Positions 15,985 to 25,996 of a stretch of DNA of 44,868 bases are shown piece after piece. A model generated the notes under the pieces. The model was not told the origin of the DNA. It ran no database searches and saw only the letters and a program-made list of their open reading frames with translations. Source of the DNA: Candidatus Cryptobacteroides faecipullorum (GTDB lineage Bacteria; Bacteroidota; Bacteroidia; Bacteroidales; UBA932); contig JADIMH010000023.1 of NCBI GenBank assembly GCA_017694885.1, positions 1-44,868 of the forward strand. The letters run 5' to 3'. Each line of letters starts with the position of its first letter. Within the stretch, counting starts at the first letter, position 1. Both the position numbers and the translations under genes were made by a program.

Positions 15985-16017
15985 AAAAAAACCTGGGTAC
16001 AAGAATATGTACTCAGG
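15985..16017 (-). terminator. Riboswitch-controlled intrinsic terminator at the ribD start
   Basis: On the minus strand the arms at 16017-16008 and 16001-15992 pair over ten positions with one mismatch around a six-base loop, followed directly by seven U (15991-15985). Two bases later the ribD AUG begins. The 5' arm overlaps a decamer (16021-16012) complementary to the start of the FMN aptamer, so terminator and antiterminator are mutually exclusive. Confidence 0.8.
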
Positions 16018-16065
16018 GCAGCAATGGTGACTTTTCACTACACAACAAGAAATGTCATCCCGTAT

Positions 16066-16185
16066 TATCCCTCTTCCATCCGGACTTTACCGTCGGTACC
16101 GGAATTTCACCGGTTCAGTCCCTGTTTTTCAGGGAGTCGCGGACTGTCACCGCCGGTAGGGAATTTCACCCTGCCCTGAGAGATA
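16066..16185 (-). promoter_or_regulatory. FMN riboswitch (RFN element)
   Basis: Minus-strand leader of the rib operon. Conserved RFN blocks are present in order: GGGCAGGGTGAAATTCCC, ACCGGCGGT, AGTCCGCGA, a variable hairpin (CCCTGAAAAACAGGG), GGTGAAATTCC, ACCGACGGT and AGTCCGGATGGAAGAG. The closing P1 helix pairs TATCTCTC (16185-16178) with GAGGGATA (16073-16066). Binding of FMN stabilises P1. A decamer at 16180-16171 in the 5' part is complementary to 16021-16012 just before the ribD start, giving a plausible antiterminator when FMN is absent. Confidence 0.96.
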
Positions 16186-16201
16186 TTCTATTTTTCGGAT
16201 G

Positions 16202-16231
16202 CAAATATAAATCTTTTTTACGACTCTGCAA
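16202..16231 (-). promoter_or_regulatory. Predicted promoter of the riboflavin operon
   Basis: On the minus strand, TTG at 16231-16229, a 19-base spacer and TATATTTG at 16209-16202. The expected start is about ten bases before the P1 helix of the riboswitch, so the aptamer is the first structure in the transcript. Confidence 0.7.
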
Positions 16232-16240
16232 CACTTTTCC

Positions 16241-16328
16241 GGTTGTCCGTGAGTATCTGCGCTACTGCTACCTACCGGTGGTCTTGAAAGCATTCCCATC
16301 GCGCACACTTTCTTTAGGACAACCTTCC
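16241..16328. ncRNA. Candidate structured RNA, strand uncertain
   Basis: No reading frame of note. Three properly nested helices can be drawn: GGTTGTCC (16241-16248) with GGACAACC (16317-16324), TGCGC (16258-16262) with GCGCA (16301-16305), and TGCTACC (16266-16272) with the split GGT (16280-16282) and AGCA (16289-16292). The outer 3' strand, extended to CAACCTTCC (16320-16328), is also complementary to GGAAGGTTG at 16471-16479, giving an alternative pairing. I find no clean TAnnTTTG promoter for either strand, and no match by eye to tmRNA, RNase P or SRP cores. It may be a small RNA such as 6S RNA or only a decayed region. Confidence 0.3.
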
Positions 16329-16505
16329 TAATAATACCTGTTGTATTTAATTGATTGTGAAGGGCTTGGGTTTTCGTTAATTAGGACGGTACCGTCATGC
16401 AACGGTGGACCGTCCATATATGTTGTGAGGTAATATATTGATAATGAATACTTTAATGGCTTACTTGTCTGGAAGGTTGAATGTCCCGTCCTGAAAAAAG
16501 TTTAC
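16329..16505. other. Non-coding gap with a bipartite hairpin
   Basis: This is the rest of the non-coding stretch between the rib promoter and the pfp terminator. The clear structure is a hairpin at 16384-16415: an outer stem GGACGGT / ACCGTCC and an inner stem ACCGT / ACGGT around a six-base loop, with a GG bulge. Its left part, GACGGTACCGTC, is itself a perfect 12-bp palindrome. The segment GGAAGGTTG at 16471-16479 can pair with 16320-16328. No gene and no promoter were recognised. Confidence 0.5.
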
Positions 16506-16539
16506 AAAAAAAAAGAAGAGCTGCGCGAACAGCTCTTCT
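16506..16539 (-). terminator. Intrinsic terminator of pfp
   Basis: GAAGAGCTG (16515-16523) and CAGCTCTTC (16530-16538) form a perfect nine-base-pair stem with a six-base loop. On the minus strand it is followed by nine U (16514-16506). It lies about 43 bases after the pfp stop. Confidence 0.9.
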
Positions 16540-16581
16540 TCAATCATTTATATCGATATGTGACTGGATGTCACACTTGGA

Positions 16582-17817
16582 TTACCACTCGAGGATCTTC
16601 TTGAAGTCGTATGCCTCAGGGTTGCTTACGTAAGCCTTGGCGGCTTCGTAGTCAGCCTCGGTGATATAGTGAGCGATATAGTTGTAGTAGTTCTGCGCTG
16701 TACCTGCATTGATGTCCACGACTCTCGGAGGAATCTTTCCTGTTTCAGGATCCTGAAGATCTGAGAGGTACAGAGGAGACACATTGCCGTATGCGTCTAC
16801 ATATACCATGCAGCCTGTCTTGCCCTCGCTGAACAGCTGGTAAACACCCATGGCAAGTTCCGTGCAGTATGTAAGGTCATAGGCTACAGGGTCCTGGCAA
16901 CGTACGTCGTATCCGATCTCTACAGGACGGCTCTTTACCTTGAGACCGAGTTTCTTGAACTCTTTCTCGAGAAGGTCATTGAAAAGCACTGCCTTGGAGA
17001 TCTTGCCGAGCTCCGGATGTCCGTGCTCGTCGTATGTGAAGTGGATACCTGCGTCGGCAGCTTCTTTAGCTACGCCTGCATCGTGGAACAGACCTTCTGC
17101 AGCCACGATCGTACCGTAGTTTACGCCCATTATCTTCCTCTTGAGGATAGCGGACACCGAAAGCTTGATGATCTTGTCCAGGGTCATCTGAGTCTTGTTG
17201 AACATCTCCGGGATGATGGTCATAGGACAGTGGGTCGCCTCTCCGATTCCGAGGGCAAGGCTTCCGCATGTACGTCCCATTGCAGAGATGATCAGCCAGT
17301 TGCCTGAAGTGCGTGCATCCTCGTAGATAGTCCTTGCAAGGTGTGCCCCTTCGTTCTTTGCGGAGTTGTATCCGAAAGTCGGAGTGTTGTTCGGAAGAGG
17401 AAGGTCGTTGTCGATAGTCTTCGGACAGTGGATGTTGGCGATAGGATAGTTCTTTGCTGCAAGGAATTTTGAAATCCTGTTTGCAGTGGAAGCCGTGTCG
17501 TCACCGCCGATTGTGACCAGGAGCTTTATGTTGTTGTCCTTGAAAAGGTCGAGGTTGAAGTTTTCCTCGAAATCCTTGTCGGTAGGTTTGAAACGGCTCA
17601 TTTCGAGGTAGGAGCCGCCCCTGTTGAAATAACGGTCAGCTTTGAAGAAATCCAGATCCTCGGTACGCGCGTTCTTGCTGAAAAGTCCTGAATAACCGCC
17701 GTGGAGGCCGATCACCCTGTAACCTTTTGAAAGGAAAGTCTTGGCTACGCTCATTGACACTGAGTTCATTCCTGGGGCAGGACCGCCACCGCAAAGGATA
17801 ATTACTGCATCTTTCAT
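16582..17817 (-). CDS. pfp: Phosphofructokinase, predicted pyrophosphate-dependent
   Basis: Phosphorylates fructose 6-phosphate in glycolysis. The phosphofructokinase fold is clear from GGGPAPGMN at the start, GGDDT (104-108), the PKTIDND active-site motif (132-138), GRTCGSLALGIG and the C-terminal sugar-binding region. Two positions that decide the donor are Asp107, where ATP enzymes have Gly (GGDG), and Lys133, where they have Gly (PGTIDND). Both are the pyrophosphate-type residues, so a reversible PPi-dependent reaction is predicted. Length 411 fits this clade. It is a single-gene transcript with its own promoter and a strong terminator. The donor call is family knowledge applied to visible residues and has not been tested. 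Confidence 0.88.
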   Translation of the reverse strand: MKDAVIILCGGGPAPGMNSVSMSVAKTFLSKGYRVIGLHGGYSGLFSKNARTEDLDFFKADRYFNRGGSYLEMSRFKPTDKDFEENFNLDLFKDNNIKLLVTIGGDDTASTANRISKFLAAKNYPIANIHCPKTIDNDLPLPNNTPTFGYNSAKNEGAHLARTIYEDARTSGNWLIISAMGRTCGSLALGIGEATHCPMTIIPEMFNKTQMTLDKIIKLSVSAILKRKIMGVNYGTIVAAEGLFHDAGVAKEAADAGIHFTYDEHGHPELGKISKAVLFNDLLEKEFKKLGLKVKSRPVEIGYDVRCQDPVAYDLTYCTELAMGVYQLFSEGKTGCMVYVDAYGNVSPLYLSDLQDPETGKIPPRVVDINAGTAQNYYNYIAHYITEADYEAAKAYVSNPEAYDFKKILEW

Positions 17818-17864
17818 ATTAAAAGCTTATTAAAGTTAATGTAAGAATATATTCAGTCCGCCGG

Positions 17865-17900
17865 TTTGCACCGTCGCCGTATTCCGGCGATGCAAAATTA
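17865..17900 (-). promoter_or_regulatory. pfp -7 box overlapped by an interrupted inverted repeat
   Basis: The minus-strand TAATTTTG (17900-17893) is the best -7 box; no good TTG lies at the usual spacing. TTTGCA (17865-17870) plus TCGCCG (17874-17879) pair with CGGCGA (17885-17890) plus TGCAAA (17891-17896), a 12-bp stem with a three-base bulge and a five-base loop. The repeat covers the end of the -7 box and the expected start, so it may be an operator or a leader stem-loop. Confidence 0.5.
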
Positions 17901-17933
17901 TCTAATTTCAGGGAAATTCCGCGAAAAAATCGT

Positions 17934-17941
17934 TAAATTTG
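17934..17941 (+). promoter_or_regulatory. Predicted -7 box for ligA
   Basis: TAAATTTG followed by CA, 35 bases ahead of the ligA ATG. The upstream -33 element is weak. It diverges from the pfp promoter 33 bases away. Confidence 0.5.
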
Positions 17942-17961
17942 CAAACTTATGTCGTTTTTAG

Positions 17962-20061
<2,100 letters not shown>

Positions 20062-20076
20062 GAAACGGAGGTGGAA

Positions 20077-21003
20077 ATGAACAGGGTACGGCATACACTC
20101 GACAAATCGAAAAAATTCTTTTCAGAGGATATCTGGCAGATCAATCTTGAAGAACTGTCCAGATTCAAGGCGAGCGCTATCAAATACACGAAGATACTTA
20201 TCCTGACCCTTAAGACTTTTTCCGCCCAGAAGATCGGTTTCCAGGCTGTGGCGCTGAGCTTTTTCGGAACTATGGCAGTGGTGCCGTTCATCGCGGTTAC
20301 CTTCGTCCTGACAGGCGGTCTGGGGCTTGCCGACAAGCTCACGGAACTCCTTTATGCCAACTTCAGCGACAGCCAGGAAGCGGTAGACATGGTTCTCGGC
20401 TTTGCCGGCAATATCATCTCGACAGCCCAGTCCAGCACGATGGGGCTGGTGAGCGCCTTATTGTTCATATGGTTGATTTTCTGGATGATGTTTTCTGTAG
20501 AAAGGGTGTTCAATAACGTATGGAAGGTCCATAAATCCAGGAACATATTCAAGAGATTCTCTTTCTATGTCATGATCCTCATCATCTCTCCTTTCATCAT
20601 CATGCTGTTCTTTTCCGGCTCCATCATCTATTCGAACCTTCTTGAGAGCATCGGTCTGGATATCAAATCGATGGAATCTTTCTCATCTTTCCTCGGATGG
20701 GTGATTTTCTATATAGTGGCTACATTCACCTTTTCAGCCATGTACAAGTTCATCCCGAATGCGAGGGTGATGTACAGCAATGCCTTGAGGTCGGCCTCCA
20801 TTGCAGCGTTCGCCTTTACCGTCCTGCAGTATCTGTACCTTGGCACCCAGGTATTCGTGACCAGGCTGAATATGGTGTATGGAGCTGTTGCGGCGATACC
20901 CCTATTCATGTTCTGGATGAATTTCGGATGGTTCATCATCCTTTTCGGCGCTGAACTTTCATATGCATACCAGAACGTCGACAACTATAACATTGATAAT
21001 TGA
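20077..21003 (+). CDS. YihY/BrkB-family inner-membrane protein
   Basis: Integral membrane protein of 308 residues, with about six hydrophobic segments after a polar N-terminal 45 residues; the segment VALSFFGTMAVVPFIAVTFVL and the C-terminal GAVAAIPLFMFWMNFGWFIILFGAELSYAYQN are hallmarks of the family once (wrongly) called ribonuclease BN. The molecular function is not known with certainty. A GTG at 20071 is possible, but GGAGG at 20067-20071 sits five bases ahead of the ATG at 20077, a rare clear Shine-Dalgarno in this window that favours the ATG. It follows ligA closely and precedes the RelA/SpoT gene by 12 bases. Confidence 0.88.
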   Translation: MNRVRHTLDKSKKFFSEDIWQINLEELSRFKASAIKYTKILILTLKTFSAQKIGFQAVALSFFGTMAVVPFIAVTFVLTGGLGLADKLTELLYANFSDSQEAVDMVLGFAGNIISTAQSSTMGLVSALLFIWLIFWMMFSVERVFNNVWKVHKSRNIFKRFSFYVMILIISPFIIMLFFSGSIIYSNLLESIGLDIKSMESFSSFLGWVIFYIVATFTFSAMYKFIPNARVMYSNALRSASIAAFAFTVLQYLYLGTQVFVTRLNMVYGAVAAIPLFMFWMNFGWFIILFGAELSYAYQNVDNYNIDN

Positions 21004-21015
21004 TAACTGACAGAC

Positions 21016-23238
21016 ATGGCCATTTCAGAATTTACCCAACAGGATTACGCAGTCATCTCGCGCGATTATGCCGACCTCAAGGAAGCGGCAAGGAAAAGAT
21101 GCGCCAACCAAGGCGAACTGGACATGGTCCAGAAGGCTTTTGATTTCGCCAACGAAGCACATAAAGGCGTGCGCAGGCGTTCGGGCGAGCCGTATATCCT
21201 GCATCCGATCGCCGTTGCGCAGATCGTCGTCAGCAATATCGGCCTCGGCTACAAGTCCATCTGTGCCGCTCTGCTGCATGATGTCGTGGAAGATACCGAC
21301 TATACGGTAGATGACATACGCAATATATTCGGAGACAAGATAGCTTCGCTCGTCGACGGCCTGACAAAGATAAAGACCGTACTCGACAACGAGGACAAGG
21401 CCAAGCAGAACAGTATCCAGGCCGAGAATTTCAAGCGTATCCTCCTGACCCTCAATGATGATGTCCGTGTAGTTCTGATTAAGCTGGCCGACAGGCTGCA
21501 TAACTGCAGGACTATCGAATTCATGCCGGAGTACAAGAGGGACAAGATACTGAGCGAGACGATGTTCATCTTCATTCCCCTTGCCCACAGGCTCGGCCTT
21601 TACGAAGTCAAGTCGGAGATGGAGGACATATGGCTGAGATACAAGGAACCTCAGGCATTCAACGAAATATCTGAAAAGATAAACCGCAATATCAATGACA
21701 AGGAAAAGGAGATAGACGAATTCATCCGGCCTATTAACGAGGCTTTGAAGGCGGCTGGGTTCGATTTCGAAGTGAAGAAACGGGTCAAGACCCCATATTC
21801 GATATGGCACAAGATGATCACGAAAGGCATAACCTTCGAACAGGTCTATGACCTTTATGCCGTAAGGATCATATTCAACCCGGAGGTCAAATCAGCCGAA
21901 AGCGAAAGGGACCAGTGCTATCATGTATTCTCCATAATAACAGGTATCTACAGATACAAGAGCGACCGTATCAGAGACTGGGTCAAGCACCCGAAGAACA
22001 ACGGATACGAGGCCCTGCACTGTACCCTGATGAGCCATTCCGGCATCTGGATAGAGGTCCAGATCCGTACCACGAGAATGAATGACATAGCTGAAAGAGG
22101 CATAGCGGCCCACTGGACCTACAAGAAGGACGGTTTCGTGGATGAGAATGAAAACGAGATGGACAGTTGGATCAGCAAAGTCAAGGAAATCCTCGTGAAT
22201 CCTGATGTCAATGCTCTCGAACTTCTCGACATCATACATAACGACCTTACCACAACCGATATTTTCGTTTTTACGCCTAAGGGAGACCAGAAACGCATTG
22301 CAAAAGGTGCTACAGCTCTTGATTTCGCATACGCAATCCATTCGGAAATAGGCAATAAGGCCATCGCCGCCAAGGTAAACATGAAACTCGAACCGCTCTC
22401 GTATGAGCTGAAGACAGGCGATCAGGTCGAAATAATCACGGCGGAAACAGAAAAACCGAAACGCGAGTGGCTTCAGTTCCTCAAGACCAGAAAGGCGAAA
22501 AACATAGTGCTCGACTATCTGAAGGGAGAGCGGCAGGAAAGTATCTCCATAGGAAGGAAAATGGTCGAAGAACAGCTTTCGGCTATCGGCAGCAAGTTGA
22601 ACGACGGCACTGTAAAGGCCATGCTGAACGGATATGAGATTTTCGAAAATGATCCGGACGAACTGTATTTCCGGGTCGGGATCGGACTTCTCAAACTCAA
22701 CAATCTCGAAGAAATCGTCAGGAAAAACGAAGAGAAACAGAGTAAATCCTGGGGGTTCCCATGGTTCAGGAACAAAGACAAGAAAAACAGTTATGTGATT
22801 AACGATGAATCGGATACAAAGCATAAGTATGTGATTGCCAGCTGCTGCAACCCTATTCCGGGAGACAGTGTCGTCGGATTCCTTGCTTCTGACGGTACGG
22901 TAACCGTACACAAGAAGACATGCAACGTCGCGAACAGCATAGCCGCAAAGCATGGTGACAGGATTGTGATGCCTGTCTGGGAGAAGGCTGCAGACCAGTC
23001 TTTTCTGGTTCGGCTTTCGCTCAAAGGCGTGGACAGGATAGGCATCATCAACGAGATTTCACGTTATATCTCATTGGTAATGAGCGTAAATATCAGGAAA
23101 TTCTGTCTCGGAACGGAAGAAGGCATATTCGAAGGTTACATAGACCTTTATGTTCATGACAAGGAAGACCTAGAAAAACTCATAAAAAAACTGAACAAGA
23201 TAGAAGGAATAACAAGCGTAGTAAGAAGTGACGTCTAA
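21016..23238 (+). CDS. Bifunctional (p)ppGpp synthetase/hydrolase, RelA/SpoT family
   Basis: Makes and degrades the alarmone (p)ppGpp in the stringent response. Length is 740 residues with the long RSH layout. The N-terminal HD hydrolase is intact (YILHPIAVA with H63, LLHDVVEDT with H88-D89 and E92-D93), so it should hydrolyse. The synthetase domain follows (about 240-370, YDLYAVRIIF and HPKNNGYEALHCTL). Then come a TGS domain (about 395-460, FVFTPKGDQKRIAKGATALDFAYAIHS) and a C-terminal ACT domain (about 660-740). The cysteines of the zinc-finger region appear as ASCCNPIPGD. It lies in a plus-strand run with ligA, the BrkB-like gene and two envelope genes. Confidence 0.94.
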   Translation: MAISEFTQQDYAVISRDYADLKEAARKRCANQGELDMVQKAFDFANEAHKGVRRRSGEPYILHPIAVAQIVVSNIGLGYKSICAALLHDVVEDTDYTVDDIRNIFGDKIASLVDGLTKIKTVLDNEDKAKQNSIQAENFKRILLTLNDDVRVVLIKLADRLHNCRTIEFMPEYKRDKILSETMFIFIPLAHRLGLYEVKSEMEDIWLRYKEPQAFNEISEKINRNINDKEKEIDEFIRPINEALKAAGFDFEVKKRVKTPYSIWHKMITKGITFEQVYDLYAVRIIFNPEVKSAESERDQCYHVFSIITGIYRYKSDRIRDWVKHPKNNGYEALHCTLMSHSGIWIEVQIRTTRMNDIAERGIAAHWTYKKDGFVDENENEMDSWISKVKEILVNPDVNALELLDIIHNDLTTTDIFVFTPKGDQKRIAKGATALDFAYAIHSEIGNKAIAAKVNMKLEPLSYELKTGDQVEIITAETEKPKREWLQFLKTRKAKNIVLDYLKGERQESISIGRKMVEEQLSAIGSKLNDGTVKAMLNGYEIFENDPDELYFRVGIGLLKLNNLEEIVRKNEEKQSKSWGFPWFRNKDKKNSYVINDESDTKHKYVIASCCNPIPGDSVVGFLASDGTVTVHKKTCNVANSIAAKHGDRIVMPVWEKAADQSFLVRLSLKGVDRIGIINEISRYISLVMSVNIRKFCLGTEEGIFEGYIDLYVHDKEDLEKLIKKLNKIEGITSVVRSDV

Positions 23239-23259
23239 AAGCAACATTAGAATTTCATA

Positions 23260-25056
23260 ATGAAACAGTTCCTGAAGAATTTGATTCCGGCGATACCGGT
23301 CGGGCTGGTGCTTGGCTCTATGGTCTTTTCCCATTCCTGCGCCAACACTACCACACCTCCGTCCGGCGGACCGAAAGATACCATACCTCCGGTTATAGTC
23401 AAGCTGTATCCCTATCCGGGGACAAAGAATATTCCGGTCCACAAGACCCAGCTGGAGTTTACTTTCGATGAATATGTAGTGGTAAAGGATCAGCAGAGCA
23501 TTTTCCTGTCACCTCCGATGGAGAAGCCTCCGAAATACAAGATGAAAGGCAAGACCATGGTGGTATATTTCGAGAGTGATCTGGATTCGAACAGGACCTA
23601 TACTCTGGATCTGACCAATGCCGTCGCCGACAACAACGAGGGAAATATGTTTCCCGGATACAACCTTGCCTTTTCTACCGGCAGCGATGTGGACTCGATG
23701 TATATTACCGGTATCGTCCAGGACTGCAATACGCTGATGCCTGTCAAAGGCGCTACCGTCATGCTGTACAAAGATCAGGCGGATTCTGCCGTATTTCTTC
23801 AAAGGCCGGTTGCCGCAGGCAAGACTGATGACTGGGGTTATTTCTGTATCAGGAACATACAGGACACTGTTTACCGCCTTTACGCCATTACGGACATAAA
23901 CTATGACAACAAGTATGACGCTACCTCTGAGCAGGTGGCCTTTTCAGACTCTCTGGTAAGACCTGTCAACAGGATAAGGGATTCTGTACCGGAACTTTAC
24001 AAATATCTGATGACCGATACCCTTGCCTGCATGGCCAGAAAGACAGAGTATACGCTGAGCCTTTTCAAGGAAACACCTTCTACCCAGATGATAGACAATT
24101 TTGAAAGGGTCGGAGAACGTACCGCATATATCACTTTCATGGCTCCTTACGCCGAGATCGATTCCATCTGGATAAAAGGCGTACCTCATGAAAAACTCAT
24201 AACACAGTTCAATATCAAGCGGGACAGTCTTGAAATATGGGTCAATGATCCTGCTCCCCAGCCTGATACGCTGTACCTCAATGTCGACTATATGAAAACC
24301 GACACATTGGGAAATCTGGTGCCTTTCGTAGAAGAGATCAAGCTGGTGAAGCCTAAGGAACTTACTGTAAGGAAAAGCGCACGGAAAGATATCAAGAAAG
24401 AGGATACTACGGCAGTATTCAGCGTAGACGCGAAACCTGAAAACGTAGAGCAGAACGGATACATAGTCGAGTTCAAATATCCTCTGGTGGAATCGGCATT
24501 CGATTCGGTCACTTTCAGATACCTCAATCCGAGACAGCAGGAGACCAAAGGTAAGTTCACCGTTACGCAGGACAGTCTCAACCTGCGCAAGTATGTGATA
24601 CGCCCGATCGACAAATTCCTCCCGGGATACGAGTATTTCCTGAAGATTCCAGGCCATAAGTTCAAAGATATCAACGGGTTCTATAATGACAGTCTCGAAG
24701 TCAAGGTCATGCTTCCCAATGATGAGACCCTGAGCACCCTTTCGGTCAACATGATGAATGTAAGGAACAAGTACATAGTAGACCTTCTGGATGAAAAGCG
24801 CAGCGATGTACTGAGGAAATACATAATAGAAAACGATCAGACTCTTGTCTTCCCGTATCTCAAGGCCGGAAAATATTCTATCCGTCTGACGGAAGATGTC
24901 AACAGGAACGGTATAGTGGATACCGGTAATCTACTTGAACACAAGCAGCCTGAAAAGGTGCTTTTCTATAAGCTGGAGAACGGTTCAGACTTTATTGACA
25001 TACCGGAAAAAACGGAATTGTCACAGAGTATTGATGTAGGAGAAATGTTCAAATGA
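23260..25056 (+). CDS. Putative lipoprotein with Ig-like (Big_5-type) N-terminal domain
   Basis: The protein has 598 residues and starts with a hydrophobic signal ending FSHSC; C27 is the likely lipidation site, so it is predicted to be a lipoprotein. After a linker (TTPPSGGPKDTIPPVI) comes an Ig-like fold of the type seen in many Bacteroidota surface proteins (about 40-140, PYPGTKNIPVHKTQLEFTFDEYV, ending LAFSTGS), then a carboxypeptidase-regulatory-like beta domain (about 148-220, ITGIVQDCNTLMPVKGATVMLY). The rest is beta-rich without a recognised domain and ends with a second regulatory-like segment (GKYSIRLTEDVNRNGIVDTGNL). Its stop overlaps the next gene by four bases. The function is unknown; the pairing suggests a surface or outer-membrane partner for the following barrel. 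Confidence 0.75.
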   Translation: MKQFLKNLIPAIPVGLVLGSMVFSHSCANTTTPPSGGPKDTIPPVIVKLYPYPGTKNIPVHKTQLEFTFDEYVVVKDQQSIFLSPPMEKPPKYKMKGKTMVVYFESDLDSNRTYTLDLTNAVADNNEGNMFPGYNLAFSTGSDVDSMYITGIVQDCNTLMPVKGATVMLYKDQADSAVFLQRPVAAGKTDDWGYFCIRNIQDTVYRLYAITDINYDNKYDATSEQVAFSDSLVRPVNRIRDSVPELYKYLMTDTLACMARKTEYTLSLFKETPSTQMIDNFERVGERTAYITFMAPYAEIDSIWIKGVPHEKLITQFNIKRDSLEIWVNDPAPQPDTLYLNVDYMKTDTLGNLVPFVEEIKLVKPKELTVRKSARKDIKKEDTTAVFSVDAKPENVEQNGYIVEFKYPLVESAFDSVTFRYLNPRQQETKGKFTVTQDSLNLRKYVIRPIDKFLPGYEYFLKIPGHKFKDINGFYNDSLEVKVMLPNDETLSTLSVNMMNVRNKYIVDLLDEKRSDVLRKYIIENDQTLVFPYLKAGKYSIRLTEDVNRNGIVDTGNLLEHKQPEKVLFYKLENGSDFIDIPEKTELSQSIDVGEMFK

Positions 25057-25985
25057 GAATGAAGTCCATACTTATGAAAACCGCACTGATACTTGCTGCA
25101 GCCTTTCTCGCATGGAACGTTTCCGGTCAGGAAAAAGGCCGGCCGGACAGGGATACTTTGAGGATCGTATCCGAGTTTACGCTTCCCTCTACGCCTGACA
25201 GCCTTAGTGCTTACCTTGATACCGTCGAAGTGAAAAAGAAGATGGTCATAAACGACTATTCGATGATAGGTCTGCAATATGGCATGAATATAAGTCAGGT
25301 GTCATGGAATCCTTCCATGAGGCAGAAATCGCTGTTCTTCCCGTATAATTTCGGAATATTCTATACCAGATACGGCAAGATGTTCGGCTATATGCCATAT
25401 TTCGGCTTTCAGGCAGGTATCATATATACAAAGGAAGGCTACAGTTTCAAGCCAGATGACGAGACGGAGGCATGGCCGGATCTTGGAGGTCCTTACAGCG
25501 GTGTCAGGCAAGCGGTCATGGATGTAATCGAAGTCCCCCTACTGGCTCACATACATGTTGATTTCTGGAAAATGAAGCTCCTTGCCGACATCGGTTTTTT
25601 TGTCGGCTACAGACTTAATATCGAACGGAGCGGACAGGACATAGACCCGGCGATCGCCAACAGTTTCATAGATACGGACAGACGTTTTGACTACGGAATC
25701 AAGGGCGGGGCCGGTTTCGCATTCGTTTTCGATCCGGTTGAAATACATTTCACGGCAATGTATAAGTATTCGATGGGAACGCTGCACCAGCCGGATTACT
25801 ACAGCACATATTATTACAGATATTCATACCCGTCCAATATCGTCTTTTCCGTGGGGCTGCATTTCCAGCTGACCAAGCGGACCGGCATGACGAAACATCA
25901 GCTCAGGAGAGAGGCCAAGGAACAGGCCGGACTTACAATGTCGCTTGATTTCTCCATGCCTGAAACGGAAGCGCGGGAACAGTAA
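25053..25985 (+). CDS. Outer-membrane beta-barrel protein of unknown function
   Basis: The protein has 310 residues with a signal peptide (KSILMKTALILAAAFLAWNVSG followed by Q). From about residue 70 the sequence alternates aromatic and polar residues in short strands (GLQYGMNISQV, NFGIFYTRYGKMFGYMPYFGFQAGIIYT, LADIGFFVGYRLN, GAGFAFVFDPVEIHFTAMYKYSMG, NIVFSVGLHFQLTK) as in PorT-like porins of about eight strands. It ends with a short charged tail. The start overlaps the lipoprotein gene (ATGA), implying joint production, and ispG follows after 11 bases. The specific role is unknown. Confidence 0.7.
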   Translation: MRMKSILMKTALILAAAFLAWNVSGQEKGRPDRDTLRIVSEFTLPSTPDSLSAYLDTVEVKKKMVINDYSMIGLQYGMNISQVSWNPSMRQKSLFFPYNFGIFYTRYGKMFGYMPYFGFQAGIIYTKEGYSFKPDDETEAWPDLGGPYSGVRQAVMDVIEVPLLAHIHVDFWKMKLLADIGFFVGYRLNIERSGQDIDPAIANSFIDTDRRFDYGIKGGAGFAFVFDPVEIHFTAMYKYSMGTLHQPDYYSTYYYRYSYPSNIVFSVGLHFQLTKRTGMTKHQLRREAKEQAGLTMSLDFSMPETEAREQ

Positions 25986-25996
25986 ATCTTCGAATC

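Noticed and set aside
16241..16328. SRP (4.5S) RNA on the minus strand, suggested by GGTAGCAG near a possible tetraloop
   Set aside because: The conserved 5' GUCAGG side of the SRP domain is absent and the two strands around the loop differ too much in length.
21892..22953. Minus-strand open frame of 353 codons
   Set aside because: Antisense to the RelA/SpoT gene, with no domain and no promoter.
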